Below are positions 7,664 through 16,327 of a DNA stretch of 64,000 nucleotides, one piece after another. Positions within the stretch are counted from its first letter, which is position 1. Every line of letters starts with the position of its first letter. The position numbers and the translations under genes were made by a program. The DNA comes from Oscillospiraceae bacterium (GTDB lineage: Bacteria; Bacillota; Clostridia; Oscillospirales; Ruminococcaceae): NCBI GenBank assembly GCA_024404915.1, contig JAKSPJ010000003.1, positions 124,001-188,000 of the forward strand. Direction: 5' to 3'. The notes under the pieces are model-generated. The model was given only the letters and a program-made list of their open reading frames with translations, did no database searches and was not told the DNA's origin.

Positions 7664-8592
7664 GAGTGGAAACTATGATTGAAGCCATTGGCATGATTGA
7701 TGATGATATGATTCTGGAAGCACGGAAGGTGCGTTTGAAAAAGCCGGTTCAGCGCAGAAACCGCATTGCTGCAATGCTTTCTGTGGCAGCAGCAGCGGCC
7801 TGTCTGACAGCGGGTGTCTGCGCAAATGTGGGACGTGATTCAGATTTGCTGAATCAATGGTTTGGCGCAGAAGGAGAGCAGTCTGTCAGCCAGGATAATC
7901 TGCCCGCACCTATAGTCTTTGAAAATGAAAATATGCGTGTGATACTTGAAACGGAAATTGATGACGGCATAGCGCATCTTGCACTGCTTTCTTTTGAAAA
8001 TCTTGACGGTACACCCTTTGAACAATATGTAAGCAGCGGAATGTATACTATGTATGTAACCGAAAACGGTGAAATGAGCAATACACTTCGCAGCAGTGCT
8101 TTTGGTTTCAGATATAAAGCGGATAATGAGATCCCGGCGCCAGGATGTCTGGCAGCCATTGTCGATTATGACAGTACCCTGATTGAACCGACTTATATGA
8201 CTTTTGTTCAGATGGGAGCAACGGAACAGATTACCCCAAATCTGCTGGAAGGAATCCGTATTCCTCTTCATTTTGGAAAAAATACAGGACTGCTGTCTTT
8301 TGAAGCGGAAAATGATATACAGTTCCGGCTTTCATGCTTTGAATTGGAGTGTATCTGTCCGGGAGAAGAATATGAGACTATGGAGAGTAGTCTGTGGAAT
8401 AACAAGCCGGTTCTGATTCTGAATGACGGGACCAGAAAGATTCTGGATGCCAGAGGCAGTGGAGCCGGTCCTCTGTCAGATGACAGCGGATACTGGCGCA
8501 TCAGCTTTACCGGATTTGATTATCAGGATATAAGTCAGGTGGCAGCATTGGAATACAGAGGCAGAGTATATCCTGTAAGCAGACTGGATTGA
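7660..8592 (+). CDS. putative membrane-anchored anti-sigma factor
   Basis: A 310-residue single-pass membrane protein coupled by ATGA overlap to the sigma factor. Residues 1-32 form a short charged cytoplasmic tail, about 34-54 a transmembrane helix (MLSVAAAAACLTAGVCA), and the remaining 255 residues an extracellular domain without motifs I recognise. Layout and position fit an anti-sigma factor that holds the sigma factor at the membrane; no zinc-binding HxxxCxxC motif is seen, so a ZAS-type mechanism is unlikely. Confidence 0.7.
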   Translation: MRVETMIEAIGMIDDDMILEARKVRLKKPVQRRNRIAAMLSVAAAAACLTAGVCANVGRDSDLLNQWFGAEGEQSVSQDNLPAPIVFENENMRVILETEIDDGIAHLALLSFENLDGTPFEQYVSSGMYTMYVTENGEMSNTLRSSAFGFRYKADNEIPAPGCLAAIVDYDSTLIEPTYMTFVQMGATEQITPNLLEGIRIPLHFGKNTGLLSFEAENDIQFRLSCFELECICPGEEYETMESSLWNNKPVLILNDGTRKILDARGSGAGPLSDDSGYWRISFTGFDYQDISQVAALEYRGRVYPVSRLD

Positions 8593-8637
8593 GCAGCTTT
8601 TGTGTGCTCTCTGTACGGAAAATACCTGCAGAATGGC

Positions 8638-8676
8638 AACCCGCACAGTCTGAATGACTGTGCGGGTTTGTTTTTA
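8638..8676 (+). terminator. terminator of the sigma factor operon
   Basis: Stem CCCGCACAGTC/GACTGTGCGGG, five-base loop, then TTTGTTTTT. It ends the sigma operon just before the convergent membrane protein gene. Confidence 0.85.
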
Positions 8677-9510
8677 TCTGTTAATGTCTTTTTTTCTTGG
8701 CACCATGCTGATGATGATTGCCAGTATGCCTGTTGTCAGCAGGAGAATGCCTGTGCATAAAACCATATGCAGTACAGACTGCAGTGTATAGGTAACCAGT
8801 GTGTAGGTCGTGTATTCCTTGATGGAGAAACGCATAATCAACCCGGAAAGCTTCACATATAACGCAGGTACTGTAATAATGATTCCGGATGCGAAAAGAG
8901 ATGTGCCAATCCAGTACAGTGGCTTTTTCAAAAACAGCAACACGGCCAGCAGAATAAGCAGGGCACTGGCAGCACAGTGCAGCAGTACGGGCTTCAGATG
9001 CAGCAGGGTATCGATTTTTTGCAGAATGCCGGATTGTTCCATGGTTTGCAGATGATAGACATCTACCGCTGTGTCAGCAGTGCGGATGGCAAAATCGATG
9101 GATTCTTCCAGTCTTTGCTGATATTGTTCATCCTTTATAACATGGTTTTTATTGGCGTATTCCTCAAAATATGCGGTGATGCTTTTTCTTGCCGGGTAAT
9201 AATCCGGTGCGGCTTCATCGAATACTGCGCCGGTGGCAAGTATGATTTTTGCATTGACAGCATACCTTGTCCATTCCTCCGAAAAGGCTTCTTCATAAAC
9301 GGAGACGGGAATAGATGTGGTGTTGTACAGGTCTGCAAAGCGTTTGATGAGGGCATCATGGGTATTGTCATAGGTGCCGGATTCTTCAACCTGGTGAAAC
9401 AGAAAATCCCTGTTATTTGAGATCTGATGGAAAACCATCATACCGCTGAACAAAATCAAGGCAAAGGTCAGCAGAATGGATATAGTTATTTGCAGTACAA
9501 TTTTTTTCAT
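8674..9510 (-). CDS. four-helix membrane protein in the sortase operon
   Basis: A 278-residue membrane protein with a hydrophobic helix at residues 4-28, an extracytoplasmic region of about 130 residues, and three more helices in the C-terminal half. I recognise no family. The ATG at 9510 has GGAGGAGGGG upstream and overlaps the sortase stop by four bases (ATGA), so it is translated together with the sortase. A role in presenting or processing the sortase substrate is inferred from position only. Confidence 0.75.
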   Translation of the reverse strand: MKKIVLQITISILLTFALILFSGMMVFHQISNNRDFLFHQVEESGTYDNTHDALIKRFADLYNTTSIPVSVYEEAFSEEWTRYAVNAKIILATGAVFDEAAPDYYPARKSITAYFEEYANKNHVIKDEQYQQRLEESIDFAIRTADTAVDVYHLQTMEQSGILQKIDTLLHLKPVLLHCAASALLILLAVLLFLKKPLYWIGTSLFASGIIITVPALYVKLSGLIMRFSIKEYTTYTLVTYTLQSVLHMVLCTGILLLTTGILAIIISMVPRKKDINR

Positions 9511-10202
9511 TGTATCCCCTCCTCCTGGCCGGAGGCTGCGGCCTTCTGGTAAAATGCCTTTTCCTCCAGAAGGCATCTGACGCCGACTCTCTTGTTAGAT
9601 TCTGTCAGCAGATTTGGCTCACAGGTATACAGCGTCAGCACATTTTCCTCTGTTTTTTTCAGGTAGTGCTTATCCGTGGAAAGAAATTCGATTTGTTCTG
9701 TAACAGTATAGGTGAACCGGCCGTAATCAGTATAAATGGATACAGTATCACCCTTTTTTAATTCTGCCAGGTCGTGAAAGAAGGTGTTGACATGAGCACT
9801 GATGACGGTATTGCCTTCACCGCCTGCTGCCTGGGATGAGGGCGTATTGCAGGCACCTTGTTCCAGAAGGTCTGCACCGCCGCCCCAGTATACGGGCACA
9901 TACAAGCCGATGCGTTCAGAGGTCAGAACGGCATATTGTGTGCCGTATTCAGGATAGACAATTTCACCATCTTCAGACACTTCTCCTGCATAATCCGTAT
10001 CAATATCTGTTTCCACAATGTTCAGCCCTGCGATGCCGCCTTTTTGCGGGACAACGGTATTGTTATCCATAAAGCCGATATGCAGATAGGTCTTGATTTT
10101 TTCATATGGGTAGATGGATGCCAGCAGGAGCAGGGCACCACAAAAGAATGTGATGCACAGGGGGAGCAGCAGCTGTAATCTGCGTGACAGTTTTTTCTCC
10201 AT
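9507..10202 (-). CDS. sortase
   Basis: A membrane-anchored transpeptidase of 231 residues. After an N-terminal membrane helix (about 9-31) the sortase fold shows the catalytic histidine in ISAHVNTF (about H137), the catalytic cysteine in TLYTCEP (about C194) and a conserved arginine in NKRVG (about R205). I start at ATG 10202, preceded by AGGTG; the upstream extension to 10262 overlaps the previous gene and lacks a good site. The gene lies five bases after a cell-surface protein that is the likely substrate. The exact sortase class is not assigned. Confidence 0.88.
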   Translation of the reverse strand: MEKKLSRRLQLLLPLCITFFCGALLLLASIYPYEKIKTYLHIGFMDNNTVVPQKGGIAGLNIVETDIDTDYAGEVSEDGEIVYPEYGTQYAVLTSERIGLYVPVYWGGGADLLEQGACNTPSSQAAGGEGNTVISAHVNTFFHDLAELKKGDTVSIYTDYGRFTYTVTEQIEFLSTDKHYLKKTEENVLTLYTCEPNLLTESNKRVGVRCLLEEKAFYQKAAASGQEEGIQ

Positions 10203-10207
10203 TTTGT

Positions 10208-10969
10208 TCACCTGCACTTTCTGAGGATATATCCGATGCCGAAAGCGGAAAGCAGGATGCACAGAACGGCGGACAGAACAGGGAGGGTATAGGGAATGCC
10301 GGTTTTTTCAACAGAGTCTCCCAGTACCGTAACGCCAACCAGTTTTTCGGATTCATCTCTTGCACTGATAATGACAGAACCATCTGAAATATCTTCAATC
10401 GAAAAGCTGTATCCGAATGCTTCTCCAAATCCCAGCATGCTGGAAATGACCTCTGCCTGTTGTGTGGGCTCCAGTTCCTTCAGCAGCTGATTTTTCTCTT
10501 CATTGGTCATCAAGTCCAGGTATTCCTGTTTATCCTCCTTGGGAATACTGGTGATATAGTCTTTTTTTTCTGCCAGCTCCATATTTTCAAATACTTCAGG
10601 CTTGACCGGTTCCGGCTGGGGGGCACTATCCGACGGGTTCCCGTTTGGCGCAGGGGCCTGAGTCGTACCGGGCGTGGTATTTTGTGATGCATCGGGGGAT
10701 GCGGTTTCATTTGAGCTGCCGCCGCTGATGGCATCATCTCTTTTGAATTCATATGTACTCAGTATGGCAATGGCTTTGTCACATTGTTCCGAAGTGTATT
10801 CCATGCCGCTGCCCATGGCAATATAGCTTTGTACCATGTCCTCCGGCATGCCGATGGAACGTGCATAGGCAATGACATCTGCCACGGTGGTAGCAGATGC
10901 TTCCAGGGATACAACGGACACGGATAACGCCATCGCAGACAGAATCGCTGCAAGTATTTTTTTCATCAT
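10208..10969 (-). CDS. secreted cell-surface protein, likely sortase substrate
   Basis: A 253-residue exported protein with a signal peptide (1-26, cleavage after ASA), a helical N-terminal domain, a Pro/Ser/Thr/Asn-rich linker (about 85-120), an acidic helical second domain, and a C-terminal sorting-like end: VEKTGIPYT, a membrane helix and a basic RKCR tail. The canonical LPxTG is replaced by VEKTG. It is the first gene of the sortase operon. Length, acidity and end structure resemble processed acidic surface proteins that travel with sortases, but function is unknown. Confidence 0.78.
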   Translation of the reverse strand: MMKKILAAILSAMALSVSVVSLEASATTVADVIAYARSIGMPEDMVQSYIAMGSGMEYTSEQCDKAIAILSTYEFKRDDAISGGSSNETASPDASQNTTPGTTQAPAPNGNPSDSAPQPEPVKPEVFENMELAEKKDYITSIPKEDKQEYLDLMTNEEKNQLLKELEPTQQAEVISSMLGFGEAFGYSFSIEDISDGSVIISARDESEKLVGVTVLGDSVEKTGIPYTLPVLSAVLCILLSAFGIGYILRKCR

Positions 10970-11030
10970 CTGTTTTCCTCGTAAATGATATATCGGGCGG
11001 AATGCAATCCCGTTACAGGGGGATTACATG

Positions 11031-11059
11031 AACGAGACCGCCAGAAGGGCAGTCTCGCT
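11031..11059 (-). terminator. possible terminator of the cpsB operon
   Basis: Imperfect stem GCGAGAC-GCC/GGC-GTCTCG directly after the phosphatase gene on the minus strand. The T-run is weak, so the call is tentative. Confidence 0.45.
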
Positions 11060-11063
11060 TGTG

Positions 11064-11735
11064 TTATGCTTTGGGGAGATATCCGGCAATGCGCTGCATT
11101 GCTTCCGCAATCACAGGCTTTCTGACCTTTCGCAGAAGCAAATCCCAGTTGGGTTTTCTGTTTTTCAGGTTATGACTGTCCGAACCGAAAATGACAGGGT
11201 ATTCGTCCTTTATCAGCCGGCGGACAAAGCGGCGTTCCCTGAAATTACCAAAGGCTTCATTGTTGATCTGAAAGATGGCCTTGGTTTTCAGCACCTGTTC
11301 CATGACATCTTTCGGATAGAATGACAGATACCGATGGATATGGGCAATCACCGGCTGTAGTTTGTAAGTCACCGCAATTTCGTGCAGCTCTTCGCCCATC
11401 CAGGGAGAATACCCCGTGTAGGGATATTCCAGGAGTATCAGATTTGTACCCTGAATGGCAAGCTGTTCAATGCCCTCCAGTTTGGAAATGCCGTGTTCAA
11501 TCGCAACTTCTGCACCCAGCAGCATATTGGCAGGTGCGTCAAGAGCAGCATAGGCTTTTTCACGCTTTTCCAGATATGCCGCCAGAGATTTCTCCCGGTG
11601 GGCATAAAAGTGCGGCGTTGCAATAATGGTGGCTACGCCCTGCTTCTGAAGAATATCCAGCATCTGACGGGAGGTTTCAACGGAATCGCTGCCGTCATCC
11701 ATGCCGGGAAGAATATGAATGTGTGCATCAATCAT
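11064..11735 (-). CDS. CpsB/Wzb-type PHP-family tyrosine phosphatase
   Basis: A 223-residue manganese-dependent phosphatase that dephosphorylates the polysaccharide tyrosine kinase encoded just upstream. The PHP metal motif IDAHIHILPGMDDGS opens the protein and further metal ligands are seen in ATPHFY near 44, AHIHRY near 130 and GSDSH near 186. Its start overlaps the kinase stop by four bases (ATGA). Phosphatase and kinase cycle together to control chain length and export of surface polysaccharide. Confidence 0.88.
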   Translation of the reverse strand: MIDAHIHILPGMDDGSDSVETSRQMLDILQKQGVATIIATPHFYAHREKSLAAYLEKREKAYAALDAPANMLLGAEVAIEHGISKLEGIEQLAIQGTNLILLEYPYTGYSPWMGEELHEIAVTYKLQPVIAHIHRYLSFYPKDVMEQVLKTKAIFQINNEAFGNFRERRFVRRLIKDEYPVIFGSDSHNLKNRKPNWDLLLRKVRKPVIAEAMQRIAGYLPKA

Positions 11736-13300
11736 TTCTTCTTCTTATCCTTTTTCTTATTCTTCTTGTCCTGCTTGCTGTTGGTCTGTTCTTCCTTCTT
11801 TTCCTCTGTGGTTTCAATTTTTGTCTCGTCTGCTTTTTCTTCTGCCGGGGCTGCCTTTTCGTTGCTGTCAGTACTGTAGTAGCCGTACTTTCCATAGTGC
11901 TTGTAATAGTACTTATTGCTCTTCTTTCTCTTGACTCTTGTCAGTACGCAGCCCAGAACCTCCATATGTGCCATCTCTGTTTTATTCAGAAGGGCTTTGA
12001 GATCATCATCTGTGGTGAATCCGCAGCGTACCACGGAAAGCATACCTGCCACATACGGGCTGAGGTTCAGCGTATCAGATACCACATTGACCGGCGGAGA
12101 GTCAATGATGATGGTGCTGAATTCTTCGCTTGCCTTTTCCAGAAGTGCTGCCGTCTGGGGAGAACTGAGCAGTTCAGACGGGTTCGGCGGAATCGGGCCG
12201 CTGGTCAGAATGCTCAGGGTTGGCAGAGCTGTTTTCTGAATGCATTCTTCGGTTGTTTTCATTTTCGACAGTACGGAGGAAAGACCTGTTTCATTCTTCA
12301 CATCAAAAATAATGTGCTGTGTAGGCTTTCTCATATCTGCGTCAATCAGCAGAACCTTCTGTCCTTCATCCGCCATGGTGATTGCAATATTGGCGGCGGT
12401 GGTGGATTTGCCCTCTCCCGGATTGGCACTGGATACAATCAGAGCCTTCTTTTCGGATGTAGAAAGTGCAAAGGTAATATTGGTTCGTATGGATTTGTAG
12501 CTTTCCACGATGTTGAAAGGCGTATTTTCGTGAAGCAGTGTGACCAGCTCTTCTGTCTTCTTCTTCTTGGAAACTGCGATGTCATCGATTTCGCCCAGAA
12601 TCGCCTTCTGGAACCGCTTTGTCACAACATCAGAATTCTTGATGGTGGTATCAAAGAAATCGATGAGGAAGATGATGAAAGCAGCCAGTATCATAAGGGC
12701 AATGCCGCCCATTGCGGTATTCTTTACGATGTTCGGCGATACAGGATGGGGATATACCTTTGCTGTATCAATGGATTTGATTTCGCCAACGCCAATGGCA
12801 CGGTCCGTAAAATCATTTGCCTGGTCGCAGAGGACATTGCAGACAGCCGCAGACAATTTCGGATCTTTTGTAGTTGCCACAATCTTAATGGCACTGGTAT
12901 CTGTGACGGTGCTGATGGCAATGCAGGATGCAAGGGAAGAAGCCCTGATTTTTCCGTTGGAGTAGGCAAAGCTGTCTGCAATGATGCTTTCATCGAACTG
13001 CTTGCACAGTTCTGCACCAACGGAATCCATAACAGCATCATCCTTCAGCACCTGAATGTAAGTGTTAATCAGCTGCTTGGACTTATTGATATCATTGTAG
13101 ACATTATCCGTCTGATTGCCTGTGACGGTATAGGTTTGTACATACATGGAAATATGGGAAGAATACTGCGGCTCAATCATATATTTTGTATATGCATATG
13201 CGCCGCCGCCGCCGATTGCCAAGGCAAGCAGCAAAATCCAAAGATGACTCCAGAACAGGACAAAGAGGTCTTTTAAAGAAATCTGTTCATTTTCATTCAT
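11732..13300 (-). CDS. fused polysaccharide co-polymerase and tyrosine kinase (CpsC-CpsD/Wzc-like)
   Basis: A 522-residue membrane kinase. Residues 1 to about 210 form a Wzz/CpsC domain bounded by two membrane helices (about 18-36 and 185-205); the cytoplasmic kinase domain carries Walker A SSANPGEGKSTTAA near 280, Walker A' LLIDADMRKP near 305 and Walker B IIIDSPP near 390. The tail has a tyrosine cluster (KYYYKHYGKYGYY) followed by about 45 residues dominated by Lys and Glu, ending in poly-lysine. Start at ATG 13300 with AAGGAG; the longer frame to 13342 has no site. Single-chain fusion is more usual in Gram-negatives than in Bacillota. Confidence 0.88.
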   Translation of the reverse strand: MNENEQISLKDLFVLFWSHLWILLLALAIGGGGAYAYTKYMIEPQYSSHISMYVQTYTVTGNQTDNVYNDINKSKQLINTYIQVLKDDAVMDSVGAELCKQFDESIIADSFAYSNGKIRASSLASCIAISTVTDTSAIKIVATTKDPKLSAAVCNVLCDQANDFTDRAIGVGEIKSIDTAKVYPHPVSPNIVKNTAMGGIALMILAAFIIFLIDFFDTTIKNSDVVTKRFQKAILGEIDDIAVSKKKKTEELVTLLHENTPFNIVESYKSIRTNITFALSTSEKKALIVSSANPGEGKSTTAANIAITMADEGQKVLLIDADMRKPTQHIIFDVKNETGLSSVLSKMKTTEECIQKTALPTLSILTSGPIPPNPSELLSSPQTAALLEKASEEFSTIIIDSPPVNVVSDTLNLSPYVAGMLSVVRCGFTTDDDLKALLNKTEMAHMEVLGCVLTRVKRKKSNKYYYKHYGKYGYYSTDSNEKAAPAEEKADETKIETTEEKKEEQTNSKQDKKNKKKDKKKK

Positions 13301-13359
13301 TGCTACATACTCCTTCTCAAAAACAATTTCAGCCCGATACACGACAGTGCAGCCGGCGG

Positions 13360-14298
13360 TTATTTTGTCAGATCATCATACAGCGTTTCTTTATAGATGC
13401 CGTCTGCAATCATCTGCCGGATATTCTGTCTGACCTGATCCGTATCTTCTTTGTATGTGACGCCAAACCATTTGTCTCTTGTTTCCAGCAGCTGTACGCT
13501 TGCCTCGCCGCACTGCAGCATTTCGCCAATCAGTACGGGCAGCAGGAATTCAGATTTCATGGGGTCGGCGGGAACTGTATGTTCCATAAACTGCACCATG
13601 CGTTCCGACAGTACCTGCAGGAAGGCAGGTGCCTGTCCGTTTTCTGCCGGGAATCCCCACATGTTCATGGAAACGTGGCATTCCGGATTCAGCTGAACGC
13701 CATCGGATTCCACTTTGTCCCCATTTATGACAATGTTTCTGGTTTCCGTAACATCCAGAACATGATGCGCTGCATCTACAGCGCAGATGCCTCTTGTAAC
13801 ACTGCCGTTTTCGCTGAGGGTGTTTTTGAGGATGAATCCTGCCATGCAGTATTCATTGTCCCCGTGCTTCTGCTGCAGCCAGCTGTATACGGTGCGGAAC
13901 GCTTCTTTGCCGTAGTAGTCATCGGCATTGATGACGGCAAAGGGACTGCGAATGAGATTTCTGGCAGCCAGCACCGCCTGACAGGTGCCCCAGGGCTTGG
14001 TTCTTCCCTCCGGAAGAGTGCCCGGGATATCATGGACATCCTGGAAACAGTATTCCACCGGAATATTCAGTTTGCTGCAGACCATACTGACATGATTGCC
14101 GATGCGTTCCCTGAAGTCTTCCTCAATTTCTTTGCGGATAATAAAAATAATATGGTTAAAACCGGCTTGAATGGCATCATGAATGGAAAAATCCATAATG
14201 ATTTCATTGTTGCATCCGACTGGTTCCAGCTGCTTGATACCGCCGCCGTAACGGCTTCCAATTCCGGCAGCCATAATTACCAGTGCTGTTTTGTTCAT
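13360..14298 (-). CDS. sugar-phosphate nucleotidyltransferase family protein
   Basis: A 312-residue NTP transferase, expected to form a nucleotide sugar from a sugar phosphate. The N-terminal MAAGIGSRYGG loop is the nucleotide-binding signature (with a Y-G-G variant of the usual RxxP region), and INADDYYG near residue 120 is the metal-binding acidic motif. It is the first gene of the leftward operon with the kinase and phosphatase. The exact sugar is not clear. Confidence 0.8.
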   Translation of the reverse strand: MNKTALVIMAAGIGSRYGGGIKQLEPVGCNNEIIMDFSIHDAIQAGFNHIIFIIRKEIEEDFRERIGNHVSMVCSKLNIPVEYCFQDVHDIPGTLPEGRTKPWGTCQAVLAARNLIRSPFAVINADDYYGKEAFRTVYSWLQQKHGDNEYCMAGFILKNTLSENGSVTRGICAVDAAHHVLDVTETRNIVINGDKVESDGVQLNPECHVSMNMWGFPAENGQAPAFLQVLSERMVQFMEHTVPADPMKSEFLLPVLIGEMLQCGEASVQLLETRDKWFGVTYKEDTDQVRQNIRQMIADGIYKETLYDDLTK

Positions 14299-14437
14299 GC
14301 TTTATCCTCCTCGATAACTCGATAACATCTCTGTGAAATCAAAATCCCTACAATGATACAAACGGCCTCACGTAATGCGGTTCAGCAGGGAATCAGCCGC
14401 TTCTTCCGTATATTTATCAAATCAGTATATTAACTAT

Positions 14438-14466
14438 ATTATAGTATGATTTTATTTGTCTGTCAA
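14438..14466 (-). promoter_or_regulatory. consensus promoter of the kinase/phosphatase operon
   Basis: On the minus strand TTGACA (14461-14466) and TATAAT (14438-14443) are 17 bases apart, a perfect housekeeping-type promoter. The leader to the nucleotidyltransferase start is about 130 bases. Confidence 0.85.
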
Positions 14467-14762
14467 TAAAAAACACAGCTGCAAGTCATAATTTAGCCCA
14501 TTCATACGAAAAACATATGACAATACATCATATTTTCGGGTAGAGTGTATCTCGTTTTTGTGTGCGGAAAAGCATTCAGAAGTCTTTGTGAAGGTGAGCT
14601 GGAAGATGTACTGCTTCAGCGGCTCTTGTCAGAATACTTTGCAGAATTATCGATTTGTTAGAAATTGCGGTAAATCTTAAAATTTTATACAGGAAAAGTG
14701 ACGAAAAGCAGATACAGTTCTCGTGCAGTTTCTACAAAAAGGTATAATATATTTTGTTTGCG
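14467..14762. other. divergent intergenic region, possible gene remnant
   Basis: About 300 bases between two divergent promoters. A 38-codon frame opening with GTG at 14545 and stopping at 14661 ends in a helical, acidic peptide (FRSLCEGELEDVLLQRLL) that looks coding-like but has no ribosome site, so it may be the remnant of a lost gene. A second TATAAT at 14742-14747 has no good -35. No operator repeat stands out. Confidence 0.4.
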
Positions 14763-14791
14763 TTGACAAATGCAGATTGCTATGCTATAAT
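14763..14791 (+). promoter_or_regulatory. consensus promoter of the polysaccharide operon
   Basis: TTGACA (14763-14768) and TATAAT (14786-14791) with a 17-base spacer, a perfect match, facing away from the promoter at 14438-14466. Confidence 0.85.
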
Positions 14792-15067
14792 AAATATAAG
14801 TATCATCTGCGAGTGTGCCTTCATGCTGTATTGTAGTTTGGCATCAGAAATAGATATGACTTGTTTTTCATGTTCTGCATGGGCTGAATTCTGCCGGAAA
14901 CAGAAAATACTGTTTCTCTGCATTTATTCTGACTCGAAAAGATACTGTGAAAATACAGACAATCGGTATTGTGTCTGCAATGACAGACACCACTGGCATT
15001 CTTTTGGGGATCCTCGGGGATTTGAGGTCGTCAGCGATATGGTTGTCGGAAAAGGAAGATGTGAATT
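14792..15067 (+). other. long 5' leader of the polysaccharide operon
   Basis: The transcript would carry about 270 untranslated bases before the aminotransferase. Short inverted repeats are visible (ACAGAAAATACTGT at about 14901-14914, and CAGACA/TGTCTG segments near 14960-14990). A 109-codon frame across it ends inside the aminotransferase in another phase and has no site. No known riboswitch was recognised; RNA-level control is possible. Confidence 0.4.
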
Positions 15068-16282
15068 ATGGATACAAATATAAAAAATATTCCATTCAGC
15101 CCGCCTGATATTTCTGCGGCAGAAATCCAGGAGGTTTGCGATGCTTTGAAGTCCGGCTGGATTACAACAGGTCCCCGTACCAAGCAGCTGGAGCGTGAAA
15201 TTGCAGAATATGTGGGCGTGAACCGTGCGGTCTGCCTTAATTCTCAGACAGCCTGTGCAGAGATGGCACTTCGGATTCTGGGCATCGGACCGGGAGACGA
15301 GGTCATTGTTCCTGCCTATACCTACACTGCTTCCGCATCTGTGGTGTGCCATGTGGGCGCAAAACTGGTGCTTGTGGATGTGCAGAAGGATTGCCTGGAA
15401 ATGGATTATGATGCGCTGGAAGCAGCCATTACTGAAAAAACCAAGGCGATTATTCCGGTGGATCTGGCAGGTATCCCCTGCGATTATGAGCGTATTTATT
15501 CCATCGTGAACAGCAAAAAGGCGATGTTCCGTCCCTCCGGTAAAATCCAGGAAGCTATCGGCAGAATTGCCGTCTGTGCGGATACTGCCCACGCCTTCGG
15601 TGCACAGAGACTTGGAAAAATGGCCGGCAGCATCGCTGACTTTTCCTCCTTCTCCTTCCATGCTGTGAAGAATTTCACCACAGCAGAGGGCGGTGCCCTG
15701 ACATGGAATACCATTGAGGGTATCGATGATGAGGAAATCTATCATCAGATTCAGCTTCTGAGTCTCCATGGACAGAGCAAGGATGCATTGGCAAAAACCA
15801 AGCTGGGCGCATGGGAGTACGATATTGTCGGTACATGGTACAAGTGCAATATGACAGATATCGCTGCTGCAATGGGGCTTGCACAGATGAAGAGATACCC
15901 GGAGATGCTGAAGCGCAGACGTCAGATCATTGAAACGTACGATGCGGCGTTCCGTCCCCTTGGCGTGAAGACACTGGCACACTATACAGACACCCACATT
16001 TCCTCCGGCCACCTGTATCTTACAAGAGTGCCCGGAATTGATGCGGAGGAGCGTTCTGCACTGATTATCCGCATGGCGGAAAAGGGCATTTCCTGCAATG
16101 TACACTATAAGCCGCTGCCGATGCATACCGCATATCGGAATCTGGGCTTTGATATTCAGGATTATCCGAATGCATATGCACAGTTTGCAAATGAAATTTC
16201 CCTGCCGCTGCATACCTGTCTGACAGATGATGACATGGCTTACGTGATTGAAGGCTATTGCGAAGTTCTGAAATCCCGTTGA
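15068..16282 (+). CDS. DegT/DnrJ/EryC1-type sugar aminotransferase
   Basis: A 404-residue PLP enzyme expected to turn a nucleotide keto-sugar into an amino sugar. The N-terminal SGWITTGPRT block (about 29-38), SQTACAEMAL near 59-68, VPAYTYTASA near 81-90, and the PLP lysine in FSFHAVKNFTTAEGGAL (about K201) are all present. It is the first gene of the rightward polysaccharide operon. The amino group it installs would be a natural acceptor for the acetyltransferase two genes downstream. A weak AAGGAAG precedes the ATG. Confidence 0.9.
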   Translation: MDTNIKNIPFSPPDISAAEIQEVCDALKSGWITTGPRTKQLEREIAEYVGVNRAVCLNSQTACAEMALRILGIGPGDEVIVPAYTYTASASVVCHVGAKLVLVDVQKDCLEMDYDALEAAITEKTKAIIPVDLAGIPCDYERIYSIVNSKKAMFRPSGKIQEAIGRIAVCADTAHAFGAQRLGKMAGSIADFSSFSFHAVKNFTTAEGGALTWNTIEGIDDEEIYHQIQLLSLHGQSKDALAKTKLGAWEYDIVGTWYKCNMTDIAAAMGLAQMKRYPEMLKRRRQIIETYDAAFRPLGVKTLAHYTDTHISSGHLYLTRVPGIDAEERSALIIRMAEKGISCNVHYKPLPMHTAYRNLGFDIQDYPNAYAQFANEISLPLHTCLTDDDMAYVIEGYCEVLKSR

Positions 16283-16327
16283 TGAAGAACTTATTACGGC
16301 GCTTTTTAGCTTGGAAAGGTTGGTAAG

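Noticed and set aside
11723..13276. 517-codon frame on the plus strand
   Set aside because: It lies opposite the polysaccharide kinase, is Cys/His/Phe-rich without any domain, and has no ribosome site: a shadow of the kinase gene.
14754..15083. 109-codon frame in the leader of the polysaccharide operon
   Set aside because: It starts before the transcription start, overlaps the aminotransferase out of phase and has no ribosome site.
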